Positions 9,547-17,661 of a DNA stretch of 64,000 nt are shown one piece after another. The stretch comes from Streptosporangium brasiliense. GTDB lineage: Bacteria; Actinomycetota; Actinomycetes; Streptosporangiales; Streptosporangiaceae. The translations under genes and the position numbers were made by a program. The stretch is from NCBI RefSeq assembly GCF_030811595.1, contig NZ_JAUSRB010000002.1, positions 5,952,001-6,016,000 on the forward strand, written 5' to 3'. Numbering within the stretch: the first letter of the stretch is position 1; the number at the start of each line of letters is the position of its first letter. The notes under the pieces are model-generated. The model saw only the letters and a program-made list of their open reading frames with translations, searched no databases and was not told the DNA's origin.

Positions 9547-10107
9547 TCAGGCGGCGAAGCTCACGTCGGTCAGCTGCTCGGACACGGTCCACAGGCGCCG
9601 CTGCACGCTCAGGTCATAGGAGGCGTCACTGGAGGCGACCACGTGCGGGTGCCCCTTGCCTTCCCACCAGCCGTCGGGGCCGTAGTGCTGGCCGCCGAGA
9701 GTCGCCGGGTCGGTGGCCGCGCGCAGGGTGGGCAGCGCGCCCATGGCCGGTCCCTGCGCGATCAGCGCCATGACCACCGGCAGGAGGAGCCGGGCCGGTG
9801 CGGGCAGGTTGCGGCCGAGGTCGGTCGCGGCGGCGCCGGGGTGCGCGGCGACGGCGACGGTCGTGCCGTGTGGGGCGAGGCGGCGTTGCAGCTCGTAGGT
9901 GAACAGGAGGTTGGCGAGCTTGGACTGCCCGTAGGCGGCGATGCGGTCGTAGGAGCGTTCCCCGTGCAGGTCGTCGAAGCGGATGCCGGCCCCGATGCGG
10001 TGGCCGGTGCTGCTGACTGTGACGATCCGGGAGCCGGCGACGGGCAGCATCAGGTCGAGCAGGAGCCCGGTGAGGGCGAAGTTCCCCAGGTGGTTGCCGG
10101 GTTCTGG
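9547..10107 (-). pseudogene. 3' half of a short-chain dehydrogenase/reductase gene
   Basis: The C-terminal part of an SDR of the protochlorophyllide-reductase-like oxidoreductase branch is well preserved: NHLGNFALTGLLL, SRIVTVSSTGHR with the catalytic Ser, the YGQSK active-site Tyr-Lys pair, and HPGAAATDLGRN. The N-terminal third with the TGxxxGxG cofactor loop is missing. Upstream of about 10107 the frame turns into unrelated, out-of-bias sequence. Without the Rossmann glycine loop it cannot bind NAD(P), so this is a truncated pseudogene, cut on the side of the adjacent palindrome and transposon remains. Confidence 0.75.
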
Positions 10108-10187
10108 CCGTTGCGGGCGGGACTGTTGCCCGTGATGGTCGATAGGACGTCGGTGACCCCGCGTGGGTCTCAGGAGTCGGCGGTGGC

Positions 10188-10275
10188 TCAGCGTCGTTGA
10201 GCGGTGTTCATCCACTCGGCGTACTGGTCCGCTCTGGCCTGGAGCACGGACAGAGGGTCGGCGCGGCCAACGGCA
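10188..10275 (-). pseudogene. C-terminal tail of an unidentified gene
   Basis: The minus frame ends GRADPLSVLQARADQYAEWM followed by NTAQRR and a stop. Codons here keep a fair G/C third-position bias, unlike the surrounding bases, so it looks like the last 28 or so codons of a lost gene. The family is not recognised. Confidence 0.25.
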
Positions 10276-10290
10276 CTCGTAGTCGTGGCA

Positions 10291-10324
10291 GCCCTCCAGG
10301 CCCGGCGCGCCGGGCCTGGAGGGC
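10291..10324. repeat. 34-bp perfect palindrome
   Basis: GCCCTCCAGGCCCGGCG (10291-10307) is followed immediately by its exact reverse complement up to 10324, with no spacer. It lies between the tail of a lost gene and the WD40 kinase promoter. It could form a cruciform, act as a terminator for either strand, or be a relic of element ends. Confidence 0.85.
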
Positions 10325-10449
10325 ACGGTGTCTTTCTGCCATGTGCCGGTTCTCCACGCACAGACCGGCTCGTTCGTTGTTTCCGGCCAAAGGCGCTCTT
10401 GCCCGTAGTTTGATGTGGATCATAGAGGGGCGGAGGGGGGCGGGGTGTT

Positions 10450-12096
10450 GTGGTGAGGGCGCTGTCAGGGCGGTATGAGCTGCTGGAGCCGTTGGGGCGC
10501 GGCGGTATGGGGGTGGTGTACCGGGCGCGTGACCGGGAGCTGGAGCGGATCGTGGCGGTCAAGGTGCTGCCCGCGCAGATGCTGCGCGATGAGGACTTCC
10601 GGGCCCGGTTCCGCCGGGAGGCGCGGGCGGCGGCGGGCTTGTCGCATCCCCACATCGCGACCGTCTACGACATCGGAGAGAGCACCGATGGCGGGGATCC
10701 GGTTCCGTATCTGGTGATGGAGCTGGTGGAGGGCGGAACACTGGCCGATCTGCTGCGCCAGGCGCCGCCCACCGCCGCGGAGGCCGGGCGGATCGTGGCG
10801 GCCGTCCTGGAGGCGTTGGAGCACAGCCACGGGCGGGAGGTGGTGCACCGCGACATCAAACCCGCCAACATCATGGTCCACCGCGCCGGCGGCCGGGTGC
10901 GGGTGAAGGTGATGGACTTCGGGATCGCCAAGCTCATGTCGGAGACGGCCACCCGGCTGACCGCCACCGGGATGCGGATCGGCACCCCGTCCTACATGTC
11001 GCCTGAACAGGCCGACGGCAGGCCCACCGACGCCCGCTCGGATCTGTACTCCACCGGATGCGTGTTGTACGAGATGCTCACCGGTCGGCCGCCCTTCACC
11101 GGGGACTCACCCGCCGTCGTGCTCTTCGGGCACCTGCACAAGGCCCCGCTGCCGCCCTCACAGCTGAACCCGGTCCTGGCCCCTTTCTGGGACCAGATGC
11201 TGGCGACCGCGCTGGCCAAAGACCCTCACCAGCGCCACCGGGATGCCGCGGCGATGCGCCAGGCCATCGAAACCGGCTTAGCCGCCCCCACCGCCCAGGC
11301 GCCTGCGCCGGCCCCGCCCCCCGCAACCGCACCGGCTACCCGGCTTCACGTCTCCCCACCTGTCGACCCGGCGCCCCCTGCACTGGCGCCCCAGGCGTCG
11401 GCCCTCCACGCACCCGGCTCTCCCGGTCTCGGGGATCGGTCCGCGCCCGCATCCGCACCGCGAGAGCACGTCGCTGCCGCGCCGCACCGGGTCCTGTCCC
11501 GCCGCCGCCTGCTCACCGGGCTGGGTGTCGCAGGCCTGGCCGCCCTGCCGGCCGCCTACTACACCTTCACCCGGGAAGAGACCGCCACCCTCCTCGGCCA
11601 GCCCCTCGCCGGCCACAACGGCCCCGCCCGCTCAGTGGCCTTCAGCCCCGACGGCAAGATCCTGGCCGTCGGCGGCAAGGACAAGACCGTGCGGTTATGG
11701 GATGTGGCCACCCGCGCCCTCCTCGGCACGCCCCTCACCGGCCACACCGACGACGTCGACTCGGTGGCGTTCAGCCCGGACGGCAAGATCCTGGCCGCCG
11801 GCGGCAAGGACAAGACCGTGCGGTTGTGGGACGTGGCCACCCGCACCCCCATCGGCCGCCCCCTCACCGGCCACAACATCTGGGTCTTGTCGGTGGCGTT
11901 CAGCCCGGACGGCAAGATCATGGCCGCCGGCGGCAAGGACAAGACCGTGCGGTTGTGGGACGTAGCCACCCGCACCCCCATCGGCCGCCCCCTCACCGGC
12001 CACACCGACTGGGTCTTGTCGGTGGCGTTCAGCCCGGACGGCAAGATCCTGGCCACCGGCAGCGATGACGGCACCGTGCGGTTGTGGCAACTGTGA
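10450..12096 (+). CDS. Membrane serine/threonine protein kinase with C-terminal WD40 repeats
   Basis: 548 residues. The N-terminal Hanks kinase domain (about 7-275) is complete: LGRGGMGVVYRA, the VAVKV lysine, HRDIKPANIM, DFGIAKLM and the activation-segment SPEQ. A Pro/Ala-rich linker follows to about 345, then one membrane span (LLTGLGVAGLAALPAAYY, about residues 358-375). The outer part has only four WD40 units of 43 residues, each GH-...-SVAFSPDGK-...-TVRLWD. A closed propeller normally has seven blades, so four may oligomerise. It starts at GTG 10450, preceded by GGAGGGGGG. It is not linked to a substrate gene. The repeats may sense an external ligand or partner. Confidence 0.93.
   Translation: MVRALSGRYELLEPLGRGGMGVVYRARDRELERIVAVKVLPAQMLRDEDFRARFRREARAAAGLSHPHIATVYDIGESTDGGDPVPYLVMELVEGGTLADLLRQAPPTAAEAGRIVAAVLEALEHSHGREVVHRDIKPANIMVHRAGGRVRVKVMDFGIAKLMSETATRLTATGMRIGTPSYMSPEQADGRPTDARSDLYSTGCVLYEMLTGRPPFTGDSPAVVLFGHLHKAPLPPSQLNPVLAPFWDQMLATALAKDPHQRHRDAAAMRQAIETGLAAPTAQAPAPAPPPATAPATRLHVSPPVDPAPPALAPQASALHAPGSPGLGDRSAPASAPREHVAAAPHRVLSRRRLLTGLGVAGLAALPAAYYTFTREETATLLGQPLAGHNGPARSVAFSPDGKILAVGGKDKTVRLWDVATRALLGTPLTGHTDDVDSVAFSPDGKILAAGGKDKTVRLWDVATRTPIGRPLTGHNIWVLSVAFSPDGKIMAAGGKDKTVRLWDVATRTPIGRPLTGHTDWVLSVAFSPDGKILATGSDDGTVRLWQL
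11632..12093 (+). repeat. 129-bp tandem repeats encoding WD40 units
   Basis: Units begin at 11632, 11761, 11890 and 12019 (the last is partial). Units 2 and 3 are almost identical over the full 129 bp, and unit 1 is more diverged. The near identity at silent positions shows recent duplication, so the copy number may vary between strains. Confidence 0.9.
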
Positions 12097-12429
12097 AGTG
12101 ATTCCGATCGATGATCAAGCCTGCAGCCCGTTTCTGCCGTATTCCGGTGGCACCCGCTCCTCGCTGTTTGCGAGCCCGGCCGCCGGGATCTTGTCGTCCA
12201 CAGCGTCGATGACGGCCAGGTCGCTGGGTGGCCATTGAGGGGCTCCAGGTGAGTCTCGCAGGCGCCCGCCGGAAGCTTCAGCAAATGCGGAAGCTCCGCG
12301 CAAGCCCGGACCGTGGATCTGCCGACGCCGGCTGCCCCGGCTCGGGCCGGCCGCCACGTTCGACTCGGCGCTGACCGGCTTCCTGATACGCGCCCAACGC
12401 AGACCTGACCGTACGGCAGGATGGGCGCC
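12097..12429. other. Intergenic stretch without recognisable gene
   Basis: About 330 bp between the kinase and the acetyltransferase. Third-position bias is weak in all frames, and no motif or hairpin of note was found. It should contain the promoter of the downstream gene; GGCAGG at 12415-12420 serves as that gene's ribosome site. Confidence 0.4.
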
Positions 12430-12891
12430 ATGATGGAGATCAACTTCCTCGCTGAATCCGACCGCGCCTGCTGGGAATTGCTGGCCCGTGGCAAAGACAC
12501 GTACTTCAAGGTCGAACGGAGCGACGACGACTACGAACGGACCTGGCGACGCCTGCTCGACGACGAGCAGATACGCGGGATCGCCGCTCGACTGGACGGC
12601 AGAATGGTCGGCATCGCGCACTACCTGTTCCACGCCAGTGTCTGGTACGCCGGGAAATGCTATCTGGCGGACTTGTTCGTGGACGCGGAGGTCCGACGGC
12701 GGGGTATCGCGACGGCAGTGATCGAGTGGGTGGCGCGGGACGCCAAGGAGCACGGCTTCCCAGGTCTCTACTGGAACACGTTGGAAGACGCTCCGGCTCG
12801 CGCGCTGTACGACAAGGTGGGCAAGTTCCACAAGGGGCTCATCCACTACGCCTACCGGCGGGACGCGGACCAGACCTCCACCCGGCGCTGA
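12430..12891 (+). CDS. GNAT-family N-acetyltransferase
   Basis: About 153 residues with a complete GNAT fold: the acetyl-CoA motif A is LADLFVDAEVRRRGIATAVI (V-x-x-x-x-R-G-x-G/A form), followed by WNTLEDAPARALYDKVGK (motif B with the Tyr near the thiol). It transfers acetyl to an amine; the acceptor is unknown. ATG 12430 is chosen because GGCAGG lies nine bases upstream; ATG 12421 is possible but has the same site directly against it. The gene stands alone between decayed regions. Confidence 0.88.
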   Translation: MMEINFLAESDRACWELLARGKDTYFKVERSDDDYERTWRRLLDDEQIRGIAARLDGRMVGIAHYLFHASVWYAGKCYLADLFVDAEVRRRGIATAVIEWVARDAKEHGFPGLYWNTLEDAPARALYDKVGKFHKGLIHYAYRRDADQTSTRR

Positions 12892-12959
12892 GGGGCGACC
12901 AGGACAGGGCGATCTCGACGGGACCGACGGCAGCCGGCGGAATGATCCCGTCGACCACT

Positions 12960-13095
12960 CGAGCCGATCAGTGAGCGGGCATCCAGTCCGGAGAATGTGG
13001 TCGCCGCGCAGCCACCCCTGTAGGACGGGCATCCATGGCAGGTTGGGGGCGAGCTCACGCAGGCGTAGGAACCGCTCCACTTCAGCAATCTTGAA
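12960..13095 (-). pseudogene. Possible fragment of a DpdA-like (queuine/TGT-fold) gene
   Basis: The minus strand reads VERFLRLRELAPNLPWMPVL then QGW. This resembles, from memory, the F-L-x-L-R-x-L-A-P-x-L-P-x-x-P-V-L-Q-G-W segment of actinobacterial DpdA-like proteins, TGT-fold enzymes tied to 7-deazaguanine DNA modification. Only about 30-45 residues are left and the frame is then lost. The remaining 12892-13264 sequence holds nothing else that I recognise. The identification is tentative. Confidence 0.35.
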
Positions 13096-13264
13096 AGTGT
13101 CCGCGTCGCTCCTGACCTGCGACGGAACGTCGGTTGCGTGTCCGTGACGTGTTAAGCGTCATGTCGGCCCGTAGGCGGATGATCGTTCTGCCTGCCGGGA
13201 CCGGGGCCGAAGGATGCCTCTTGGCGCTTGAGGGGCAAGGCTGCGGGAGCGTGTATGGCGATGG

Positions 13265-13909
13265 TCAGGCCTGCAGGTAGCGCAGGACGGCGAGTACCCG
13301 GCGGTGGTCGTTGTCCGACGGAGACAGGCTGAGCTTGGTGAAGATCTGCGTCACGTGCTTCTCCACCGAGCCGTACGACAGGAACAGCGCAGCGGCGATG
13401 GCGTTGTTGGAACGCCCCTCCGCCATCATGGCCAGCACCTCGCGTTCCCTCGGGGTGAGCGTGCCCAGGGTCTCCGTGCGGTGGCTGGCGCCCATGATCT
13501 GGGTGACGACCTCGGGGTCGAGGACGGTCTGCCCGGCCGCGATCCGGTCGAGCGCGGCCAGGAAGTCCTTGACGTCGGCGACGCGCTCCTTCAGGAGGTA
13601 GCCCACGCCATGGGCGCCGCCGGCGAGCAACTGGGCCGCGTAACGCGTCTCGATGTACTGGGAGAACACCAGCACGCCCACACTCGGATGATCACGGCGG
13701 ATCTGGATCGCGGCCCGCAGGCCCTCGTCGGTGTGGGAGGGCGGCATGCGTACGTCGACCACGGCGATGTTGGGACCGTGTTCCGCCACGGTCGCCAGGA
13801 GCGCGTCGCCATCTCCCACGGCGGCCACCACCTCGTGGTCGCGGGAGGTGAGCAGCATGCACAGGCCCTCCCGGAGCATCACGGCGTCCTCGGCGATCAC
13901 GATGCGCAT
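13265..13909 (-). CDS. NarL/LuxR-family response regulator
   Basis: 214 residues. The receiver domain has the acidic pair near residues 7-8 (IAEDAVMLREG), phosphoacceptor Asp52 in VVDVRMP, and a Lys in YLLKERV. The C-terminal LuxR-type helix-turn-helix is LTPREREVLAMMAEGRSNNA followed by a typical recognition helix (SYGSVEKHVTQIF). It is encoded directly after its histidine kinase with a 12-bp gap and a good GGAG site before ATG 13909, so the two are an operon and a cognate pair. The most likely target is the divergent peptidase promoter next to the kinase gene, judged only by position. Confidence 0.95.
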   Translation of the reverse strand: MRIVIAEDAVMLREGLCMLLTSRDHEVVAAVGDGDALLATVAEHGPNIAVVDVRMPPSHTDEGLRAAIQIRRDHPSVGVLVFSQYIETRYAAQLLAGGAHGVGYLLKERVADVKDFLAALDRIAAGQTVLDPEVVTQIMGASHRTETLGTLTPREREVLAMMAEGRSNNAIAAALFLSYGSVEKHVTQIFTKLSLSPSDNDHRRVLAVLRYLQA

Positions 13910-13921
13910 GCACTGCTCCGT

Positions 13922-15151
13922 TCAGATGTGCAGGGGGAGTTCGACTGTGATCACCGTAGGTCCTCCGGCCGGGCTGTGAATGTCGATCATGCCGTCCAAC
14001 GCCTGGGCCCGGGCGGCCAGGCCGCGTAATCCGGATCCGGTGCCGATCGCCGCGCCGCCGGTTCCATCGTCGCGCACCCGCAGGGTAAGCAGGCCATCAC
14101 GCACCCGTACCTCGATGGCGGCGTGCTGGCCGCCGCTGTGCTTGACCACGTTGGCGAGCAGTTCCGTCGTGCAGAAGTAGGCGACGGCCTCGATGGCCGG
14201 CGCCGGTCGCTCGGGCAGGTCGGCTTCGAACCGGGCGGGGATCGGGCTCCGTGCGGTGAGCGTGGCCAGGGCGACCTCCAGCCCTTGGTCGAGCGCCGGC
14301 GGGTGGATGCCGCGGATCAGGTCACGCAGCTCGGCCATCGTCTCCTTGGCGCTGCGGTGGGCGCTGTCGACGAGGACGCGGGCGCGCTGGAGCCGTTCGG
14401 GCTGGTCGGCCTGCTCGAGCTCGTCCTGAGCCATGCCCAGGCTCATGGCCAGCGTCACCAGTCGTGCCGCCGTCCCGTCGTGCAGGTCCCGCTCGATCCG
14501 GCGGAGCCTGGCGACCGCTTCCTCTGCGGCCAGCGCCCGTGCCTGCTCCAGCCGGCGGATCCGGGCGTCGCCCGGCCCGGGCCCGAGCAGCGTACGGGCG
14601 AGCATGCGCTCGGGGGCCAGGGCGAGGTGGACGCCCCACGGGGCGAGGAGCAGCAGCGCCAGTCCGGCGGCGCTCACCAGCGCCGCAACCGGCCAGCCGG
14701 GGGGAGACAGGTGCGCCAGGGCGGAGGACTGTCCCCACAGGGGGCAGCCGAGCAGGAGCAGGCCGCCTCCCCACAACCCGGCGGCGGCCGCGCAGGCGAC
14801 CACGGCCGCCGGCAGCCGGAGCAGACTATGGATGACGGCGCGCCATCCCGTCACGTCACCGAGCGTCGAGCCGAGCCGGTTCAGCAGGCCCGGCCCGGCA
14901 CGGAACGGGCCGGGATCGGGCACCCGCACCCCGGCCCACGCTCGTGCCAGCCGTCGATTTGCCGTGCCGAGCCCTCTGGCCGCCATCACGCTCAGGGCCA
15001 GCATCGGCACTCCAACGAGATTCGCCGTCAGGATGACGCTCAGCAGCACGAGAACGAGATGGACCAGGCCGGCTCCCACCATGAACGGCAACATCAGTGC
15101 GTAAGCGAGCTCACGCTGCGACCGCTCCCGCACCGGAGTAGTGATCAGCAC
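13922..15151 (-). CDS. Sensor histidine kinase (HisKA_3 / NarX-DesK type)
   Basis: 409 residues from GTG 15151, which has GAGGTGG six bases upstream. Longer upstream starts would run through the divergent peptidase start and are rejected. The N-terminal half has about four membrane segments with short loops, so it probably senses the envelope or membrane state. The dimerisation domain has the phospho-His in IERDLHDGTAARLV, and the ATPase domain has the N box (ELLANVVKHS) and the G boxes (VRDDGTGG, GSGLRGLAARA). It pairs with the response regulator immediately downstream. Confidence 0.93.
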   Translation of the reverse strand: MLITTPVRERSQRELAYALMLPFMVGAGLVHLVLVLLSVILTANLVGVPMLALSVMAARGLGTANRRLARAWAGVRVPDPGPFRAGPGLLNRLGSTLGDVTGWRAVIHSLLRLPAAVVACAAAAGLWGGGLLLLGCPLWGQSSALAHLSPPGWPVAALVSAAGLALLLLAPWGVHLALAPERMLARTLLGPGPGDARIRRLEQARALAAEEAVARLRRIERDLHDGTAARLVTLAMSLGMAQDELEQADQPERLQRARVLVDSAHRSAKETMAELRDLIRGIHPPALDQGLEVALATLTARSPIPARFEADLPERPAPAIEAVAYFCTTELLANVVKHSGGQHAAIEVRVRDGLLTLRVRDDGTGGAAIGTGSGLRGLAARAQALDGMIDIHSPAGGPTVITVELPLHI

Positions 15152-15326
15152 ACGCCACCTCTCTGCTTGCCTGTCCACGCTGCTCCTCGCCAGACGCCGC
15201 ACGCCGTCCAGCCTGACGGACACGCACGCGCGAGAACAGCCGGCCGGCCCGTGGGGGACATCCCGAAACCAACACGGAGGACGTCCCGGTGGTGGCCATC
15301 CGGTCGGTGTCACCAGAGTGATCACC

Positions 15327-16796
15327 ATGATGACAACCAAGCAGCGGCGCAGGCGCGGCAGGACCAGAGGGCTGGTCATCGGTGTAGCGGTGGCGGCGCT
15401 GGCAGGAATGACCCCGGCAGCATCCGCTGCTCAAGAGGCACAGCCGACCTGGCGGGACTGCGCAGGCCAGGGCACATCCGCCGGGATGCGGTGCGCCGCG
15501 ATCGAGGTGCCCGTGGACTGGGCCGAGCCGGACGGGCCGAAGATCAAACTGGATCTGGCCCGGCTGCCCGCCACCGAGCCTGCGCGCCGGATCGGCAGCG
15601 TGCTGGGTATCCCCGGCGGTCCCGGAGCCAACGGGATTGACGACTTGAAGCGCGCCGCGGCCGACCTCACCGAACCAGGCCGCAGGTTCGACCTCGTCGC
15701 CTACAAGCCGCGCACCACCGTGTGGCGTGATCAGATGCCCCCGTCCTGCATGAAGCCCGGGACGTCACTGTTCGAGCCACAGGGCCAGAAGCAGTACAAG
15801 GCATTGGCCGCGGCGATGACCAAGATCCTCAAAGCCTGCCAGGACGCGGACAAGACCGGCCTGTTCGCCCACATGGACTCCCTGTCGGTGGCCAGAGACA
15901 TGGACGCGATCCGCGAGGCTCTGGGCGAGGAACGGCTGAGCTTCATGGCCAACTCCTACGGAGGGGTGCCCGCCGCCGCCTATGCGCGGCTGTTTCCGCA
16001 GCGCATCCGGGCCATGTACCTCGACGGGACGATCAACCAGGTCGACGGCTGGCCCGACCAGACGCTGCGGACCTTGCCCGTCCTGGAACGGGTATTCACC
16101 AGGTTCACCACCTGGTGCGCGGCCACCCCCGCCTGCGCGTTGCACGGACAGGACGCCGAGGCGGTCTGGCGCAAGCTCACTCGAGACGCCGATCGCAAGC
16201 CGATCCCGGTCACGTCGTCCGAGTTCGGCAAGGGCAAGCTGACCGGATGGCATCTGAGGAGTTTCGGCTTCATCGGCGACCCCGGACCGGACAACTCGCG
16301 GTGGCTGGCCTTCGCCGAGGCGGTCGACAGAGCCCGGGGCGGGGACGGGACCGGTTTCGCCGATGTCGCTCTCGGCAACGCGCGGATCTGGGCCGCGCCC
16401 GGAGCGCTGGCGATGACGTGCGCAGATGAGCGTGGCTACAGCAGCTACGCGCAGCTGCAGAAGTTCCGCCGTCAGGCGCAGAAGATCTCGCCGAACTTCG
16501 GGGGAGCCTCATTCGACGCGCTCGGATGCACCGGTTGGCCGCTGCAGGTCGCCAACCCGTCCCGACCACTGAAGTCTCGCGGCCTGCCGCCGTTCCTGGG
16601 TGCCGGCAGCACGTGGGGCGACTACGCGTGGACCGAGAGCTTCACCGGGATGATCCCGGGATCGGTGACCGTCGCCTACGACGGGCCCGGCCACGCCCTG
16701 TACCTGTCGGGCAAGAAGTGCCCGATCCGATACGCGACCACGTACCTGACCGACCTGAGGCTGCCCAAGCCGGGTACCACCTGCCCTGCCGAATGA
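15327..16796 (+). CDS. Secreted S33-family (tripeptidyl aminopeptidase-like) alpha/beta hydrolase
   Basis: 489 residues. It starts with an Arg-rich N-terminus, a hydrophobic core (GLVIGVAVAALAGM) and an Ala-rich cleavage region (AASAAQEA), so it is exported. The alpha/beta hydrolase core has the nucleophile elbow ANSYGG (Ser210) and a C-terminal GHALY histidine. The usual loop carrying the catalytic Asp (the L-x-x-G-x-x-D-x-x-T-P region of TAP-like C-terminal domains) is replaced by FLGAGSTWGDYAWTESFTG, so the acid residue may be shifted or absent. ATG 15327 and ATG 15330 are adjacent starts. It is divergent from the two-component operon across about 175 bp. Confidence 0.85.
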   Translation: MMTTKQRRRRGRTRGLVIGVAVAALAGMTPAASAAQEAQPTWRDCAGQGTSAGMRCAAIEVPVDWAEPDGPKIKLDLARLPATEPARRIGSVLGIPGGPGANGIDDLKRAAADLTEPGRRFDLVAYKPRTTVWRDQMPPSCMKPGTSLFEPQGQKQYKALAAAMTKILKACQDADKTGLFAHMDSLSVARDMDAIREALGEERLSFMANSYGGVPAAAYARLFPQRIRAMYLDGTINQVDGWPDQTLRTLPVLERVFTRFTTWCAATPACALHGQDAEAVWRKLTRDADRKPIPVTSSEFGKGKLTGWHLRSFGFIGDPGPDNSRWLAFAEAVDRARGGDGTGFADVALGNARIWAAPGALAMTCADERGYSSYAQLQKFRRQAQKISPNFGGASFDALGCTGWPLQVANPSRPLKSRGLPPFLGAGSTWGDYAWTESFTGMIPGSVTVAYDGPGHALYLSGKKCPIRYATTYLTDLRLPKPGTTCPAE

Positions 16797-16845
16797 TCCG
16801 ACGATCGGCACCACAGAACGATCATGATGAGGGTGCGGGTTGATC

Positions 16846-17290
16846 TGGTGACGCGGAACGGCTCTCCATCGCCGATCCACCTCGAACGGGTTTCTGCTGC
16901 GGGGTGGGTTGGCGGTCGACCGGGTGTCCATCCAGTCCCAGAGCAGGTCGCGTAGCCAGCGCTGGGAGATCCGCGTCAGGTCGATGTGACTGCCGCGGCT
17001 GGGGAAGCGGACGCCGTAGTGTTCGGTCTCGATGAATCCGGCGTCCTTGGTGTCTTGCCAGGTGAAATAGACCAGTCACAGATGCTCCAGCATGGCCGTG
17101 GCGATCTGCCGGCGGCGTAGGCTCGTGCGCTCGAGGTCGAGATCGGCCGGCGAGGTGACTGCTTGATCGCGGCAGTCGTCGGCGACGTACTGGATCCACG
17201 GGATGGGCCAATGCGCGCCGCGGTCGGGGGTTTGGCCCACCCTTCGGCGTCCTGGATGTAGCCGGCGACGACGGGGGGCCTTCCTTCCAC
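16846..17290 (-). pseudogene. Degenerate tyrosine integrase / Tn554-like transposase fragment
   Basis: Read on the minus strand across frames: GYIQDAEGWAKPPTAAR, then HWPIPWIQYVADDCRDQAVT and SLRRRQIATAMLEHL, then a TGA stop at about 17076, and in the same frame VYFTWQDTKDAGFIETEHYG, VRFPSRGSHIDLTRISQRWL and RDLLWDWMDTRS. This resembles the N-terminal region of large actinobacterial site-specific integrases of the Tn554 TnpA/B group, as I recall them. A frameshift near 17225 and an in-frame TGA disrupt it, and the catalytic R-H-R-Y domain is missing. It marks a lost mobile element. Confidence 0.6.
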
Positions 17291-17299
17291 CGGCCGTGC

Positions 17300-17605
17300 C
17301 GGGAGATAGGCACGAGCCCCTTGCCGGAGCGCTCCGCGAGATCGCCGCGACCCACACGCCGGCCGCCCGTGCCGCGGTGTACGGCGCCGGCGCGGTCGCC
17401 GCGCGGGAGGCCGCCGAGCGCATCGTCGCCGAGGATGTCACGCGGGCCGCCGACGAGTGCCGCTCGGGTGAGGTCGCGTGAGCCACCGATCCGGCGAGAT
17501 GCGGACCGTCCAGCCCGGCGACCGCGAGGAAGTCCGCCTCACCGTGTCCGGTGACCTCTACCACACGTTCTACAACGACAACGTGCTCACCGCGTCTCGC
17601 GGCTG
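17300..17605 (+). pseudogene. Remains of two translationally coupled small genes
   Basis: One frame runs to a stop at 17481 (ALREIAATHTPAARAAVYGA...TRAADECRSGEVA) with near-perfect G/C third positions. It overlaps by GTGA with a second frame that begins VSHRSGEMRTVQPGDREEVR and keeps the bias to about 17605, then loses it. The coupling and codon bias show real former genes of the kind carried in integrative elements. I do not recognise either family. The first lacks its 5' end at the integrase relic and the second its 3' end. Confidence 0.4.
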
Positions 17606-17661
17606 TCAGATGCAGGGAAACAAGATCATAATGTGCCGGCCGGGCTCTAGCATGGCTGCCC

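Noticed and set aside
12115-13080. 321-codon minus-strand frame across the GNAT gene
   Set aside because: The part opposite the acetyltransferase is a shadow; only its first 30-45 codons (12960-13095) resemble a protein family and are reported as a fragment.
15152-15379. Longer start of the histidine kinase at 15379
   Set aside because: It would overlap the divergent peptidase start region and gives Arg/Pro-rich text; GTG 15151 has GAGGTGG and leads into the membrane domain.
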